64,000 nt of DNA from UBA4658 sp002405485 (GTDB lineage Bacteria > Planctomycetota > Phycisphaerae > Phycisphaerales > UBA1924): positions 1-64,000 of the forward strand of contig DAISGC010000004.1 in assembly GCA_036823255.1 (NCBI GenBank), read 5' to 3'. Under the pieces are notes generated by a model. That model saw only the letters and a program-made list of their open reading frames with translations. It was not told where the DNA came from and ran no database searches. Made by a program: the position numbers and the translations under genes. Shown one piece after another: positions 1-9,265 of this stretch; the stretch's first letter is position 1, and every line of letters starts with the position of its first letter.

Positions 1-34
1 TCTCACGATCCAACAGCCCCATTCACACACGCGC

Positions 35-790
35 ATGCCACTCGCCACGCTCACAATTTCTGGATCGCACGCCACCATCGGCCTCAATCGTCCGGAACAG
101 CGCAATGCCCTTTCGCTGGATCTGCTCACCGACCTGCACGCGGTGCTGGATGAACTGCACGAGCGGGCCCGGCGCGGTCCTGAGCCGCACGTGGTGATCA
201 TGACCGGGGTCGGAAAGGCGTTCTGCGCGGGCATGGACCTCAAGCAGGTGCTTGGGCAGCCGGGCGCGCCCCTCGCCCTGCTGACCGCGTTGGCCGAGGC
301 CTGCGTGAAGATCCGCACGCTCCCGGCGGTCACGATCGCGTCAGTGAACGGCGCGGCGATCGGGGGCGGATGCGGCCTGGTCACCGTCTGCGACTTTGCC
401 ATCACCCATGCCGACAGCAAGATGGGCTTCCCCGAAGTGGACCTGGGAGTCTGCCCCGCGGTCGTCGCGCCGTGGCTGATCCGCAAGATCGGTGCCGGGC
501 GGGCTCGGGCGATGCTGCTGCGCGGCGGAGTCATGTCCGGGGCCGACGCGCTCGCGCTCGGGCTCGTCAGCGAGTGCGTCGAGAGCCGCGATGGTCTGGA
601 GAACGCCACGCAGGCCCTCGCCGAGAAACTCCTGGCCGGCGGACCGGGCGCGCTTCGTGCGACCAAGAACCTCCTGAACACGCTCGACGGCTCGACCGAC
701 CTTGAGCTTGCCCGCCGAAGCGCCGGCGTCTCCGCGGACGTTCTGGCCTCGGACGAGGCACAGGCGATGCTGCGAGCCAAGCTCGGATGA
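35..790 (+). CDS. Enoyl-CoA hydratase/isomerase family protein
   Basis: A 251-residue crotonase-fold protein of normal single-domain length. The crotonase signatures are visible: an N-terminal strand region followed by LNRPEQRNALS, the oxyanion-hole segment GKAFCAGMDLKQV (about residues 60-72), and NGAAIGGGCGLVTVCDFAI (about 105-123), where the second backbone NH of the oxyanion hole lies. Members hydrate or isomerise acyl-CoA thioesters in the cytoplasm. The exact substrate cannot be read from the sequence, and no other beta-oxidation genes lie nearby. The reading frame starts 34 bases into the window, so any upstream operon partner is out of view. The ATG at 35 fits the usual N-terminus (a short lead into the first strand). 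Confidence 0.9.
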   Translation: MPLATLTISGSHATIGLNRPEQRNALSLDLLTDLHAVLDELHERARRGPEPHVVIMTGVGKAFCAGMDLKQVLGQPGAPLALLTALAEACVKIRTLPAVTIASVNGAAIGGGCGLVTVCDFAITHADSKMGFPEVDLGVCPAVVAPWLIRKIGAGRARAMLLRGGVMSGADALALGLVSECVESRDGLENATQALAEKLLAGGPGALRATKNLLNTLDGSTDLELARRSAGVSADVLASDEAQAMLRAKLG

Positions 791-1030
791 GCGGCAGGAG
801 GACCTGTCGGCAATCTCACGAGCGTCACACCCCCTGATGAGGACCGACGGCCAGGCCCCCGATCGCGCCTGCCCAGGTGGAACGCACATGGCATGGTCTC
901 GGCTCGCGGAAGCAGCCCCCCACCATGCCTCGACGCCATCCCGCAGGGGCAATTTGGGCGGAGGTCGTTCGGAGTTTGGCTCTGTGGCATCTTCACCCCC
1001 TAGACTTGGCCCCTTTCACGGAAACCCAAC

Positions 1031-2227
1031 ATGCCCACCCGCCTGTTCACGTCCGAGTCCGTCTCCATGGGTCACCCCGACAAGGTGGCCGACCAGATTT
1101 CCGACGCCGTGCTGGACGCGATGCTCGCCGACGACGCGATGAGCCGCGTCGCCTGCGAAACGCTCTGCTGCACCGGCCTTGTGGTCGTTGCCGGCGAGAT
1201 CACGACCAACACGTACGTGTCGATTCCCGATCTGGTGCGCGAGACGATTCGCGAGATCGGGTACACGTCGGGAGACATGCGCTTCGACGCCGACAGCGCG
1301 GGCGTGATGGTCGCGATCAACAAGCAGTCCAATGACATTGCCATGGGCGTCAACCGTGAGGGCGCGGGCGACCAGGGCATGATGTTCGGGTTTGCGTGCA
1401 AGGACACGCCTGAGTTCATGCCCCTGCCGATTGCCCTCAGCCACCAGCTCGTCGAGCGTCAGGCCGAAGTCCGAAAGAACGGGAAGATCCCAGGCCTTCG
1501 CCCCGACGCCAAGAGCCAGGTCACCGTTGAATACGAAGGGCTCAAGCCGGTGCGTGTGGACACGGTCGTGCTCTCCACGCAGCACGATCCCAACTGGAAC
1601 GAGCGGCAGGACGAGCTCAAGAAGCAGATCATCGAGCACGTCATCAAGCCCGTGCTCGGCTCCTGGTGGAACCCGGCGATCAAGACCCACATCAACCCCA
1701 CCGGCCGGTTCGAGATCGGCGGGCCGCACGGCGACACCGGGCTCACCGGACGCAAGATCATCGTCGATACCTACGGCGGCATGGGCCGTCACGGCGGCGG
1801 GGCGTTCAGCGGCAAGGATCCGACCAAGGTCGATCGCTCCGCGGCGTACATGGCCCGCTACATCGCCAAGAACGTCGTCGCCGCCGGACTCGCCGACATG
1901 TGCGAGATCCAGCTCTCCTACGCCATCGGCGTTGCCGAGCCGACCAGCGTGTACGTGGACTGCTTCGGCACCGCCAAGGTCGCCGAGGAGAAGATCTCCA
2001 AGGCCATCCGCGAGACCTTCGCGCTCACCCCCCGCGGCATCATCGAAACCCTCAATCTTCGGACGCCCATCTACGGCCCCACCGCCAAGCACGGGCACTT
2101 CGGCCGCAAGCCGTATGAGGGTCAGTACTTTGATCCGGTGAAGCGGCAGAACCGCGGGCCGAAGCTCGGGTTCTTCGCCTGGGAGAAGACCGACAAGGCC
2201 GAGCAGCTCAAGAAGCTGTGCGTCTGA
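1031..2227 (+). CDS. metK: S-adenosylmethionine synthetase
   Basis: Methionine adenosyltransferase makes S-adenosylmethionine from methionine and ATP in the cytoplasm. The protein is 398 residues, the usual family length, and aligns by eye over its full length. It opens with LFTSESVSMGHPDKVADQISDA (given here only as its opening motif SESVSMGHPDK), and has the GAGDQGMMFGFA motif (about residues 117-128) and the P-loop-like GGGAFSGKDPTKVDRSAAY (about 256-274). The gene stands alone on the plus strand after a 240-base spacer in which I see no riboswitch, and a clear intrinsic terminator follows at 2267-2293. A cystathionine-type PLP enzyme and a sulfate-assimilation operon elsewhere in the window complement its role in sulfur metabolism. 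Confidence 0.98.
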   Translation: MPTRLFTSESVSMGHPDKVADQISDAVLDAMLADDAMSRVACETLCCTGLVVVAGEITTNTYVSIPDLVRETIREIGYTSGDMRFDADSAGVMVAINKQSNDIAMGVNREGAGDQGMMFGFACKDTPEFMPLPIALSHQLVERQAEVRKNGKIPGLRPDAKSQVTVEYEGLKPVRVDTVVLSTQHDPNWNERQDELKKQIIEHVIKPVLGSWWNPAIKTHINPTGRFEIGGPHGDTGLTGRKIIVDTYGGMGRHGGGAFSGKDPTKVDRSAAYMARYIAKNVVAAGLADMCEIQLSYAIGVAEPTSVYVDCFGTAKVAEEKISKAIRETFALTPRGIIETLNLRTPIYGPTAKHGHFGRKPYEGQYFDPVKRQNRGPKLGFFAWEKTDKAEQLKKLCV

Positions 2228-2266
2228 GCCTCGGCAGCAACCGGTTCAAGACCCCCCATCGGGCAG

Positions 2267-2293
2267 CGCCACGCTCTGCGTGGCGTTTTCTTT
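2267..2293 (+). terminator. Rho-independent terminator after metK
   Basis: A perfect 8-bp stem (CGCCACGC / GCGTGGCG) with a 3-base loop TCT lies at 2267-2285 and is followed directly by TTTTCTTT at 2286-2293. It sits 40 bases after the metK stop codon and 18 bases before the start of the following lipoprotein gene, so that gene probably has its own promoter or relies on readthrough. Confidence 0.85.
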
Positions 2294-2310
2294 GCGGACT
2301 CTGCTCACCC

Positions 2311-3423
2311 ATGACCAGTACCACAGGCCCCTCGCTGAGCACGGTGGTCCGAATCCCGGTCATCGCCCTCGCGCTGTCGCTTTCGGCCTGCTCCCAAAGG
2401 CCGGCTGCCAGCTCGCGCCCGCAGTCGACGTTCGTTGCAACCACCCAGATCGACTCCGTCGAGCCCTGGTCCTTCAACGGCGCCGACGGCCGCATCTTCC
2501 GCACCGACAACTACCGAGTCTTCACCACCCAGCCCGACACGGTGCTCAACGCCCGTCTTCCGTCCTTCCTGGAAGCATCGCTGCGCCACTATCGGACGCT
2601 GATCACCGGTGAAGCGTCGCCGCTTCCGGCGCCCGCGATCAAGCTCGACACATATGTCCTGCGGACTCGCGCCGACTGGGCGGTACTCACGCGGCAGCTC
2701 ACGGCGGACCAGGCGGACATCTATCTGCGAATTCCGCGTGGCGGGTTCGCGTTCGCTGGCAAGGCCTTGCTCTTTGACATCGGGGCCCGCGACACCATGG
2801 CGATCGCGGCACACGAGGGTTGGCATCAGTACACCCAGCGCGCTTTCACCCAGCCGCTCCCGATCTGGCTGGAGGAGGGGATCGCAACGCTCATGGAGGG
2901 GCATCGCTTCCAGGGTCGCGGGGAGCCGACCTTTGTGCCCTGGTTCAACCCGCAGCGATTCGATCACCTCCGCACCGCCCATGCCGCGGGTCGTCTCGTC
3001 GACCTCTCTGCCCTGCTCGCCGACACCCCGGGGGATCTGCTTGCCGGGGGCCGAAGCGACCGGGCCCTGGTGTACTACGCGCAGGTCTGGGCATTGTCGC
3101 ACTTTCTGCTGGAGGGTGAGGGCGGGCGTTATCGCGCGGCTCTGCAGTCGCTCGTGCGGGACGCCGCCGAAGGAACGATCGATCAACGGCTGGCATCGGA
3201 ACTGGGCATCGCCCGTGCTCGGAGCGTGATCGCGGCCCGCCGCGGGCCGGTGGTGTTCGAGGCCTACTTCGGTTCGGTCGCCACCATCTCTCAGGAGTTT
3301 GACCGATTTCTTGAGCAGGTTGTTCGACCGGGTTCACGGGAGCGGATGGTTGACGGCACCTCGCCGGTTGCCCCACATTCGGCCATCCCGACCGGTCAGG
3401 GCGACCCTGCCCGTCGACGCTGA
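2311..3423 (+). CDS. Secreted lipoprotein with HExxH zinc-protease motif (DUF1570-like)
   Basis: The frame is open from 2218, but the ATG at 2311 gives a classic lipoprotein signal: a short N-region, hydrophobic VIALALSLS and lipobox LSAC, with the Cys near residue 22. The mature part (370 residues in total) carries AAHEGWHQYTQ followed by LPIWLEEGIATLMEG, i.e. a gluzincin-type HExxH site with a downstream Glu. This arrangement is typical of DUF1570-like proteins common in planctomycetes. It is probably a membrane-anchored periplasmic or surface metalloprotease; its substrate is unknown. The choice of 2311 also places the gene cleanly behind the metK terminator. The function is inferred from the motif only. 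Confidence 0.75.
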   Translation: MTSTTGPSLSTVVRIPVIALALSLSACSQRPAASSRPQSTFVATTQIDSVEPWSFNGADGRIFRTDNYRVFTTQPDTVLNARLPSFLEASLRHYRTLITGEASPLPAPAIKLDTYVLRTRADWAVLTRQLTADQADIYLRIPRGGFAFAGKALLFDIGARDTMAIAAHEGWHQYTQRAFTQPLPIWLEEGIATLMEGHRFQGRGEPTFVPWFNPQRFDHLRTAHAAGRLVDLSALLADTPGDLLAGGRSDRALVYYAQVWALSHFLLEGEGGRYRAALQSLVRDAAEGTIDQRLASELGIARARSVIAARRGPVVFEAYFGSVATISQEFDRFLEQVVRPGSRERMVDGTSPVAPHSAIPTGQGDPARRR

Positions 3424-3577
3424 GGACCAAACAAACTCGGACGGCGGCGACCGGAATCCGGCCGATCGCGCCCCGCGAATCGCCCGAGAAGCTGGGGTGT
3501 TTCTTGGCCTTGCCCCGGACAGGGTTTATTCTTTGGTCTCCCCCGTTTTTTCAACGTCGGTGATCGAGGAGTCGTTG

Positions 3578-6430
3578 ATGCCCAGCACGCTCGATGGGAT
3601 TGGCGGATGGATGTTTCGCCGCTTCAGGGTTCGCGGACCGGTCGCGGCGTTCCTGCTGCTGGCCGCCGCCGGAGCCGCCCCCCCGGCAGCTCGGGCGGAT
3701 GACAACCCCGTCTTCCTGCAGTGGTTCGAGACGCGATGGAACACCATCGAGTATCGCCTCCCCGACTTCTTCATGGCCGGGTATGACTCGACATGGCTTC
3801 CGCCCCCGTTCAAGGCCGCCGACCCGACCAGCGCCGGCTTCGATTGCTTCGATCGCTTTGACCTCGGCAGACCCGGGGCCGAGACGGCCTATGGCACGCA
3901 GGAAGCCATGCGAGCCATGATCGAGGAGTTCCACCAGGCCTCGTCGCTGGTGTACGTCGATCTGGTCATGAATCACAACTCCGGGCGCAACGGCTCGGAC
4001 GACTTCCACAACGCCGGCGGCTATCCCGGTTTCACCATGCGCATCGGCGCGGACTTCTGGGGCGACTTCAACGACGGCTCGGCGCAGTCGTTCGATCCCG
4101 GGGCGTCAAACTACAACCTGTTCAACGGCGACCTGGTCGGGCTCATCGACATCGCCCATCAGAAGAGCTACTCGTACGTCCGGCAACCGGTGAGCGGCAC
4201 TCCCGGCGCCGGCCAGGTGAACATTCCACCCGGCACGGTGCGCAACCGTCCGGACCCACGCAACCGCCAGTTCTATCCGGATGTGGACAATCTCGCCGGG
4301 CGGCGGCAGTTCGTGAACCCCGCGACCGGGCAGACCGTCACGATCTTCAACATCGACCCGACCGACGCGCTCCAGACCGATCCCCTGCAGATGAAGGGCG
4401 ATCCGGTGATGGAAAACGCCAACGACTATCTGCTGCGATCCACCCAGTGGCTTCTGGACGTGATCAACATCGACGGCTTCCGGCTCGACGCCGCAAAGCA
4501 CATCCCACAGTGGTTCTGGAACGATCTCTGGGACAACGCCGTGTTCAACCGACGGCGGACGTTCGCGGGCGGGTTCGTGACGCCTTTCTCCTTCGGCGAG
4601 ATCGTGGACTCCAACAGCTTCACGCTCTCGTACACGCGCAAGGACGGGTTCGGCAATCGCGACGCGCTGGATCTCAACGGAGCCGGACAGCTCCGCGACA
4701 TCCTCAACGCCGGAGGCTTTGGCACCTGGCAGAACGTGCTCAACGCGCACCTCGACACCGCCGACGACGGCTTCCAGAACGGCAGCCGCGGCGTCAATCA
4801 CGTCTTCAGCCATGACAACGGCTCGACGGGCAACGGCGGGTCAGCGCCCCCGCTTCCCGGTCCGGAGCGGGCCGCGCTCCCGCAGCACTGCTATCTGCTG
4901 TTCCGGCCCGGTCCGGTCATCATCTATCACAACTCGCGCGAGTTCATCGACCGCTACCAGTTCCGCGGCTTCTGGCCCCGCGAGGGCAACCCCACCGCGC
5001 TCGGGGCGACCGATCAATACCTGACCCGGTTGATCCAGGCGGCCAACGGGTACGCGCGTGGCGAGTACGTGCAGCGGAACTCGATCATCAACGACGCCTT
5101 CGTCTTCGAGCGCCGCCGGAACAACGGGCCCGGCCTGTTCGAATCCAACGTCATCGTCGGCGTGAACGATTCGTTTCTCAACGGCTCGGTCTCGTTCAAC
5201 GTGTACACATCCTTCCCCGCGGGCACGCGCTTGCACGAGCTGACGGGCACCGCGACCGACCCAACCGTCGACCCCAACAACCAGGTCGCCGACATCATCG
5301 TCACCCAGGCTTTCAACGCTCAGAACCCGGCCATCTCCGGCGCGCAGAGCTGGATGACCATCACCATTCCCTACAACCGGAACATCAACGGCGTCGCCCA
5401 CCACCGTGGGTACGTGGCCTATGGCCCGGCCGCTCCGTCCGGCACGCTCGCGATCACCCAGGTGGGCGGGGCCGCGTTTGCGACCCAGCTCCCCGCCGAC
5501 CCACCAAGCACGCCGACCTATCGCCGGCGCCTGACCCCGATCACGATCGTCACGACACCGCAGTTCGAGATCCGCCTGACCACGAGCAAGACCGATCCGC
5601 TGGACAACAACTGGGACGACTTTGCGGCGTTCCGCATCGACGGCGGATTCCCCTCCGCGGGCTCGTCTTCCGACTTCAACGGCAGCGGCGGGCTGGATTT
5701 CTCCGACTCCGATCCGTATATCCCGCGCTTCGAATCGTTCCTGACGCAGTCCTCGCCGCTGGCCTCCACCCCGGGGGCGACCAACGGCGTGTATCGCCAG
5801 GTCATCAACACCTCCTCGCTGAGCGAGGGGTACCACTACATCGACGTGGTCGCGTTCCGGCGTCGCCCCGGCAACACCGATCCGATCTTCACGCGTTTCC
5901 GCCAGGTGATCTACGTCGATCGCAGCGGCCCGAGCGTCTCGCTCGTTGACGCCGCACTTCCGATCACCTCCCCGATCTACACCGCCCGCGTCTCGGCGAG
6001 CGATCGCACGACCAACAGCGTCCACATCCTGCTCAACCCCCCCACGGGCGTCGACCCGCTCACGCTCGTGAGCGAGTCCAACCGCGCCAACCAGTTCGAC
6101 CGCTTCGAGTGGCGACGCACCTTCAGCGGTCTGCGATTCGGGAGCAACACGTTCGTCGTCGTCGCCTTTGAACCCTCCGGCCGCTCCAGCGTGCAGACGT
6201 TCACCCAGAACGTCACCGTCGGCTCCGGCGACATCAATCGCGACAACGTCGTGGACCTGAACGACCTCTACGAGCTCAATCGGCTGCTCTCGCTCGTCCC
6301 GCAGCCCCCGCCCTACGACGCCGCGGCCGACCTTGATGCCAACGGCACCGTGCAGATCAACGACCTGCGCATCCTGGAGGCCTCGCTGCGGCCTGCCGAA
6401 CTCCAGAACATGAGCATCCCGCAACGCTGA
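3578..6430 (+). CDS. Secreted GH13 alpha-amylase family enzyme with C-terminal dockerin
   Basis: A 950-residue secreted glycoside hydrolase acting on alpha-glucans. The ATG at 3578 follows a GAGGAG box and is followed by a signal peptide ending near ARA-DD (about residue 35). The four GH13 regions are present: DLVMNHN (D128-H133), GFRLDAAKH with nucleophile D304, FGEIVDSN with acid/base E341, and FSHDNGS with H412-D413. After the barrel come about 350 residues of beta-rich sequence (a C-terminal sheet domain and a further domain near FRIDGGFPSAGSSSDFNG). The last 60 residues are a dockerin-like pair of Ca-binding loops (GDINRDNVVDLNDLYELNRLL ... shortened: DINRDNVVDLNDL and DLDANGTVQINDL). 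Unlike the other dockerin-like tails in this window it lacks the FLNxWF and terminal Cys signature. The exact specificity is not readable. Confidence 0.88.
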   Translation: MPSTLDGIGGWMFRRFRVRGPVAAFLLLAAAGAAPPAARADDNPVFLQWFETRWNTIEYRLPDFFMAGYDSTWLPPPFKAADPTSAGFDCFDRFDLGRPGAETAYGTQEAMRAMIEEFHQASSLVYVDLVMNHNSGRNGSDDFHNAGGYPGFTMRIGADFWGDFNDGSAQSFDPGASNYNLFNGDLVGLIDIAHQKSYSYVRQPVSGTPGAGQVNIPPGTVRNRPDPRNRQFYPDVDNLAGRRQFVNPATGQTVTIFNIDPTDALQTDPLQMKGDPVMENANDYLLRSTQWLLDVINIDGFRLDAAKHIPQWFWNDLWDNAVFNRRRTFAGGFVTPFSFGEIVDSNSFTLSYTRKDGFGNRDALDLNGAGQLRDILNAGGFGTWQNVLNAHLDTADDGFQNGSRGVNHVFSHDNGSTGNGGSAPPLPGPERAALPQHCYLLFRPGPVIIYHNSREFIDRYQFRGFWPREGNPTALGATDQYLTRLIQAANGYARGEYVQRNSIINDAFVFERRRNNGPGLFESNVIVGVNDSFLNGSVSFNVYTSFPAGTRLHELTGTATDPTVDPNNQVADIIVTQAFNAQNPAISGAQSWMTITIPYNRNINGVAHHRGYVAYGPAAPSGTLAITQVGGAAFATQLPADPPSTPTYRRRLTPITIVTTPQFEIRLTTSKTDPLDNNWDDFAAFRIDGGFPSAGSSSDFNGSGGLDFSDSDPYIPRFESFLTQSSPLASTPGATNGVYRQVINTSSLSEGYHYIDVVAFRRRPGNTDPIFTRFRQVIYVDRSGPSVSLVDAALPITSPIYTARVSASDRTTNSVHILLNPPTGVDPLTLVSESNRANQFDRFEWRRTFSGLRFGSNTFVVVAFEPSGRSSVQTFTQNVTVGSGDINRDNVVDLNDLYELNRLLSLVPQPPPYDAAADLDANGTVQINDLRILEASLRPAELQNMSIPQR

Positions 6431-6571
6431 CGCCAGATCGCCATTTTTTCCGTCTGCCGCAAGATCGATCCTGATCGGGCGTTCATCTTCACGTCGTGCC
6501 TCGGCGAAGCGCGTGAGCTCTCCCCGCCTCTCGCGCTTCCGCGCGCCAAAGCACGCACGGAGATTCTGCCC

Positions 6572-7837
6572 ATGCGACGACTCCTTCTCGCGATGCTCGG
6601 CTGTGCATGCAGCAGCGGAGCCAGCGCCCAGCTCGTGCGCTACGACTTTGCCCAGGTCACGCAGCTCTGCGTGAACGCCCTGAGCGGACAGAATGTCGCG
6701 ACGCCGGTGCCCGGATTCGAGCTTCGGCTGCTCAAGGACGGCAGGCCCGTCTACCACCGCGCGTTCGGCAACTGGTCGCTCGATCGCACCGCCGCGTCGG
6801 ACTCGTCAACCAAGACCCTGTCCGGGGCGGTCATCGTCTCGCTCGCGGCCAGCAACGCCGCGCTCCCGCCGGGGCTCGGACGCTTCACGCTCGATACGAC
6901 CGTCGGCGAGTACTTCGCCGGTCTTGACCCGCAGCTCGCCGGAGTGACCGTCCGGCAGGCCTTCAGCCACACCGCCGGAATCGGCCCTCAGAACTTCGCC
7001 CAGTCACAGGCGTTCAGCGGCGCGATCAGCAGCACAACGCTCTCGCTCCAGCAGTCGGCGCAGGTCATGCTCGGCATACCGGCGGCGCATCCGCCGGGCA
7101 CGGTGTTCTGGTACGGCGGCAACTCCATGCACATCGCGGGCGCCGTCGCCGAGCGGGCCTCGGGCCAGTCGTGGAACACGCTGTTCGCGTCTCGGATCGC
7201 CGGTCCGCTCGGGCTGACGGCGACGCGATTCGTGCTCTCCTCGCCCACGAACCCTCGAATCGCCGGCGGGTGCGAGTCCAACGCCACTGAGTTCGGGCGC
7301 TTCATGGAGATGCTCCGGCTCGGCGGTGTGCACCAGCCCATGGACGGGCCCGCCGTGCGCGTGCTGGACGCAGCGGCTGTGGAGGCCATGTTCACCAGGC
7401 AGTCGCCGAATCCGGTGACGCTCATTGCCAGCCCGCTCGACGGCGTGACGGACTATGGCGTCGGCGTCTGGCTCGATCAGCGCAGCTCCACCGGCGAGCT
7501 CCTTGGAGCGATCGCCGCGGGCGCGAGAGGGTTCGCTTCGTGGATCGACTTCGACGACGCGATGGTCGGCGTCTTCGCCACCGACACGACCGGCAGCAGC
7601 AACGTGAAGGGGCTCTACACCCTCCTCCGGGCCGCCGCGGAGCAGGCGATCAGGAACCCGCTCTCGTGCGTGGCCGATTTCGACGGCGACGGCACGCTCG
7701 CGATCGGCGATGTGTTCGCGTACCTCAACGCGTTCTTCGCCGGCGATCCGTCCGCCGACGTCGACGGCGGCGGCATGACCACCGCCGACGTCTTCGCGTT
7801 CCTCAACCTCTGGTTCGAGGGGTGTGCCTCGGCGTGA
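6572..7837 (+). CDS. Secreted serine beta-lactamase-like hydrolase with terminal dockerin-like doublet
   Basis: A 421-residue protein with a signal peptide (residues 1-20, ending ASAQ). The catalytic part resembles the class C beta-lactamase / PBP4-like serine hydrolase family (PF00144-type): S78-S-T-K81 supplies the SxxK nucleophile and general base, YGGNSMHIAGAVAE gives the Y-x-x-N equivalent of the YxN motif, and FSHTAGIG is the usual helix start. These enzymes are often esterases or peptidases rather than antibiotic-degrading. The last 56 residues (from C366) form a paired module, ADFDGDGTLAIGDVFAYLN and ADVDGGGMTTADVFAFLN, each followed by a WF/FF-x-G turn and ending GCASA. This is the Phycisphaerae-type dockerin-like tail, presumably for surface attachment. 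It converges with the minus-strand gene 9 bases away. Confidence 0.85.
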   Translation: MRRLLLAMLGCACSSGASAQLVRYDFAQVTQLCVNALSGQNVATPVPGFELRLLKDGRPVYHRAFGNWSLDRTAASDSSTKTLSGAVIVSLAASNAALPPGLGRFTLDTTVGEYFAGLDPQLAGVTVRQAFSHTAGIGPQNFAQSQAFSGAISSTTLSLQQSAQVMLGIPAAHPPGTVFWYGGNSMHIAGAVAERASGQSWNTLFASRIAGPLGLTATRFVLSSPTNPRIAGGCESNATEFGRFMEMLRLGGVHQPMDGPAVRVLDAAAVEAMFTRQSPNPVTLIASPLDGVTDYGVGVWLDQRSSTGELLGAIAAGARGFASWIDFDDAMVGVFATDTTGSSNVKGLYTLLRAAAEQAIRNPLSCVADFDGDGTLAIGDVFAYLNAFFAGDPSADVDGGGMTTADVFAFLNLWFEGCASA

Positions 7838-7846
7838 ACCGGGCGG

Positions 7847-9136
7847 TCACTTCTTCACGGGCTTGAGCTTGGAACGGATCGTCGCCGTCTTGCTGAGCAG
7901 GTCGTTGCCGGCGCTGATGACCCCGTCGCAGTACTTGATCCCATCGGCCACCGACGCGTTCAGTTCCATCATCGCCTTCTTGACGTCCGGATTCTCAGCC
8001 ACGGCCTTGGCCGCGTTCAGCCCCTGCGTCTTGAACGCCGCGAACCGGTCGCGTGCCGTCTTGATCTCCGCCCCGTAGCGATTCCACTGGTCTTCCTGGA
8101 GACGGCACACATTGGCCTTCTCGTCGTCGGTCGTGCACTGGCCGATCTTCTCGGCAAGCCCGTCCCGACCCTTGACGACACGATCACCCTTGATCCCGAC
8201 GTCCTTCAGAAGCTTGGCGGACTCGTTCTTCAGAGCGGTGATCTGCGCGACGTACTCCTTTGAGTCCCGCATCTGGTTGCCCATGCCCTCGGCAACCGAC
8301 CGGGCGCCCTTGATCTGCTCCAGCACGGTCTTGAGTTCGGCGACCTGCGTGTTCATCTGGGCCGTCGCACCCGAGACCGGGCTCCACGCCGCGTTGCTCT
8401 TCTTGGTGTACTCGGCCCGCTGAGATTCCGGCAGTTTCTCGATGACTTTCGTGGGATCGATGCGGGCCTTCATGAACTCCGACCCGGACGAGGTCGTCAT
8501 GTCCAGCACTTCCTTGGCGCTCGAGGTGACGATCTGCCCCGCCTCCTCGATGTACCGATCGATGACCCCGACCTCGACCATGTGCGTCATGGTGTCGCCG
8601 CGCTTGGCGGCGTTGGCCGCCTTCACGGCGTGCTCCTTGCACTTGCCCAGCTTGGCCTTCAGATCCGCAACCTCGCCCGTCAGACGCTTGACCATGTCCT
8701 GCGCCTGCTTGGCGCACCGAAGCCGCATGGCCAGGTGGTCGTTGGCCTCCTTGATCGCGGCGGTATCGACCTTCTCCTTCTTGTCCGCGCCCCCGAGAGT
8801 CTCGGCAACCTTCGCCGCGTCGGCGTGAATCGCATCCAACGCCTTCTCCATGACCCCGATGGCCTTGACGTACTCGGCCTTGTCGCCGGCGGGCACGCTC
8901 TTCGGGTCCGCCGCGGCCTTCTTCAGCAGCCCGAGATAGTCCCCGTAGGCCTTCTCGAACTTGCCCATCGCCTTCCGCAGATCGCCCGCGGTCTTGGCCT
9001 CGTCCATCTCCTTCAAGGAGCCCTCAAGCCCGGTGCCCTTTCGGAACACGCCGAGAAACGTCGGGCTGGGCTTCTTCTTGTTCGTCGACGTCTCGAATGC
9101 GGTCTTGGCCTTCTTCCAATCATCCTTGAAAGGCAT
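7847..9136 (-). CDS. Helical coiled-coil protein of unknown function
   Basis: I do not recognise this 429-residue protein. It is almost wholly predicted helix, rich in Lys, Ala, Glu and Asp, with no signal peptide or membrane segment, so it is likely cytoplasmic. The charged N-terminus reads MPFKDDWKKAKTAFE; long amphipathic stretches (for instance MRLRCAKQAQDMVKRLTGEV near the middle) suggest a helical-bundle or coiled-coil rod. The start at 9136 is preferred over the ATG five codons upstream because GGGAG sits at a good distance before it. Downstream it meets the convergent serine hydrolase gene; upstream is a 129-base spacer to a PLP enzyme on the same strand. No catalytic motif is visible. 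Confidence 0.75.
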   Translation of the reverse strand: MPFKDDWKKAKTAFETSTNKKKPSPTFLGVFRKGTGLEGSLKEMDEAKTAGDLRKAMGKFEKAYGDYLGLLKKAAADPKSVPAGDKAEYVKAIGVMEKALDAIHADAAKVAETLGGADKKEKVDTAAIKEANDHLAMRLRCAKQAQDMVKRLTGEVADLKAKLGKCKEHAVKAANAAKRGDTMTHMVEVGVIDRYIEEAGQIVTSSAKEVLDMTTSSGSEFMKARIDPTKVIEKLPESQRAEYTKKSNAAWSPVSGATAQMNTQVAELKTVLEQIKGARSVAEGMGNQMRDSKEYVAQITALKNESAKLLKDVGIKGDRVVKGRDGLAEKIGQCTTDDEKANVCRLQEDQWNRYGAEIKTARDRFAAFKTQGLNAAKAVAENPDVKKAMMELNASVADGIKYCDGVISAGNDLLSKTATIRSKLKPVKK

Positions 9137-9265
9137 CGTGAGAACTCCCATGCCGGCTCCGCGTCGGGTGCACCGGCTGCGAATGGCGGCTCATGCGTAA
9201 CGCGGACAATATCAGTCTTCCCCAGGTCATGCAACGAGGTTCTGAGGCCCTCATGCGATCCAGCT

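Noticed and set aside
834..930. CTGATGAG at 834-841 upstream of metK, the start of a hammerhead ribozyme core
   Set aside because: No GAAA partner with flanking helices follows at a suitable distance; a chance match.
791..1030. Possible SAM riboswitch in the metK leader
   Set aside because: I could not find the conserved cores of SAM-I, SAM-II or SAM/SAH classes by eye. A covariance-model search would be decisive; none was run.
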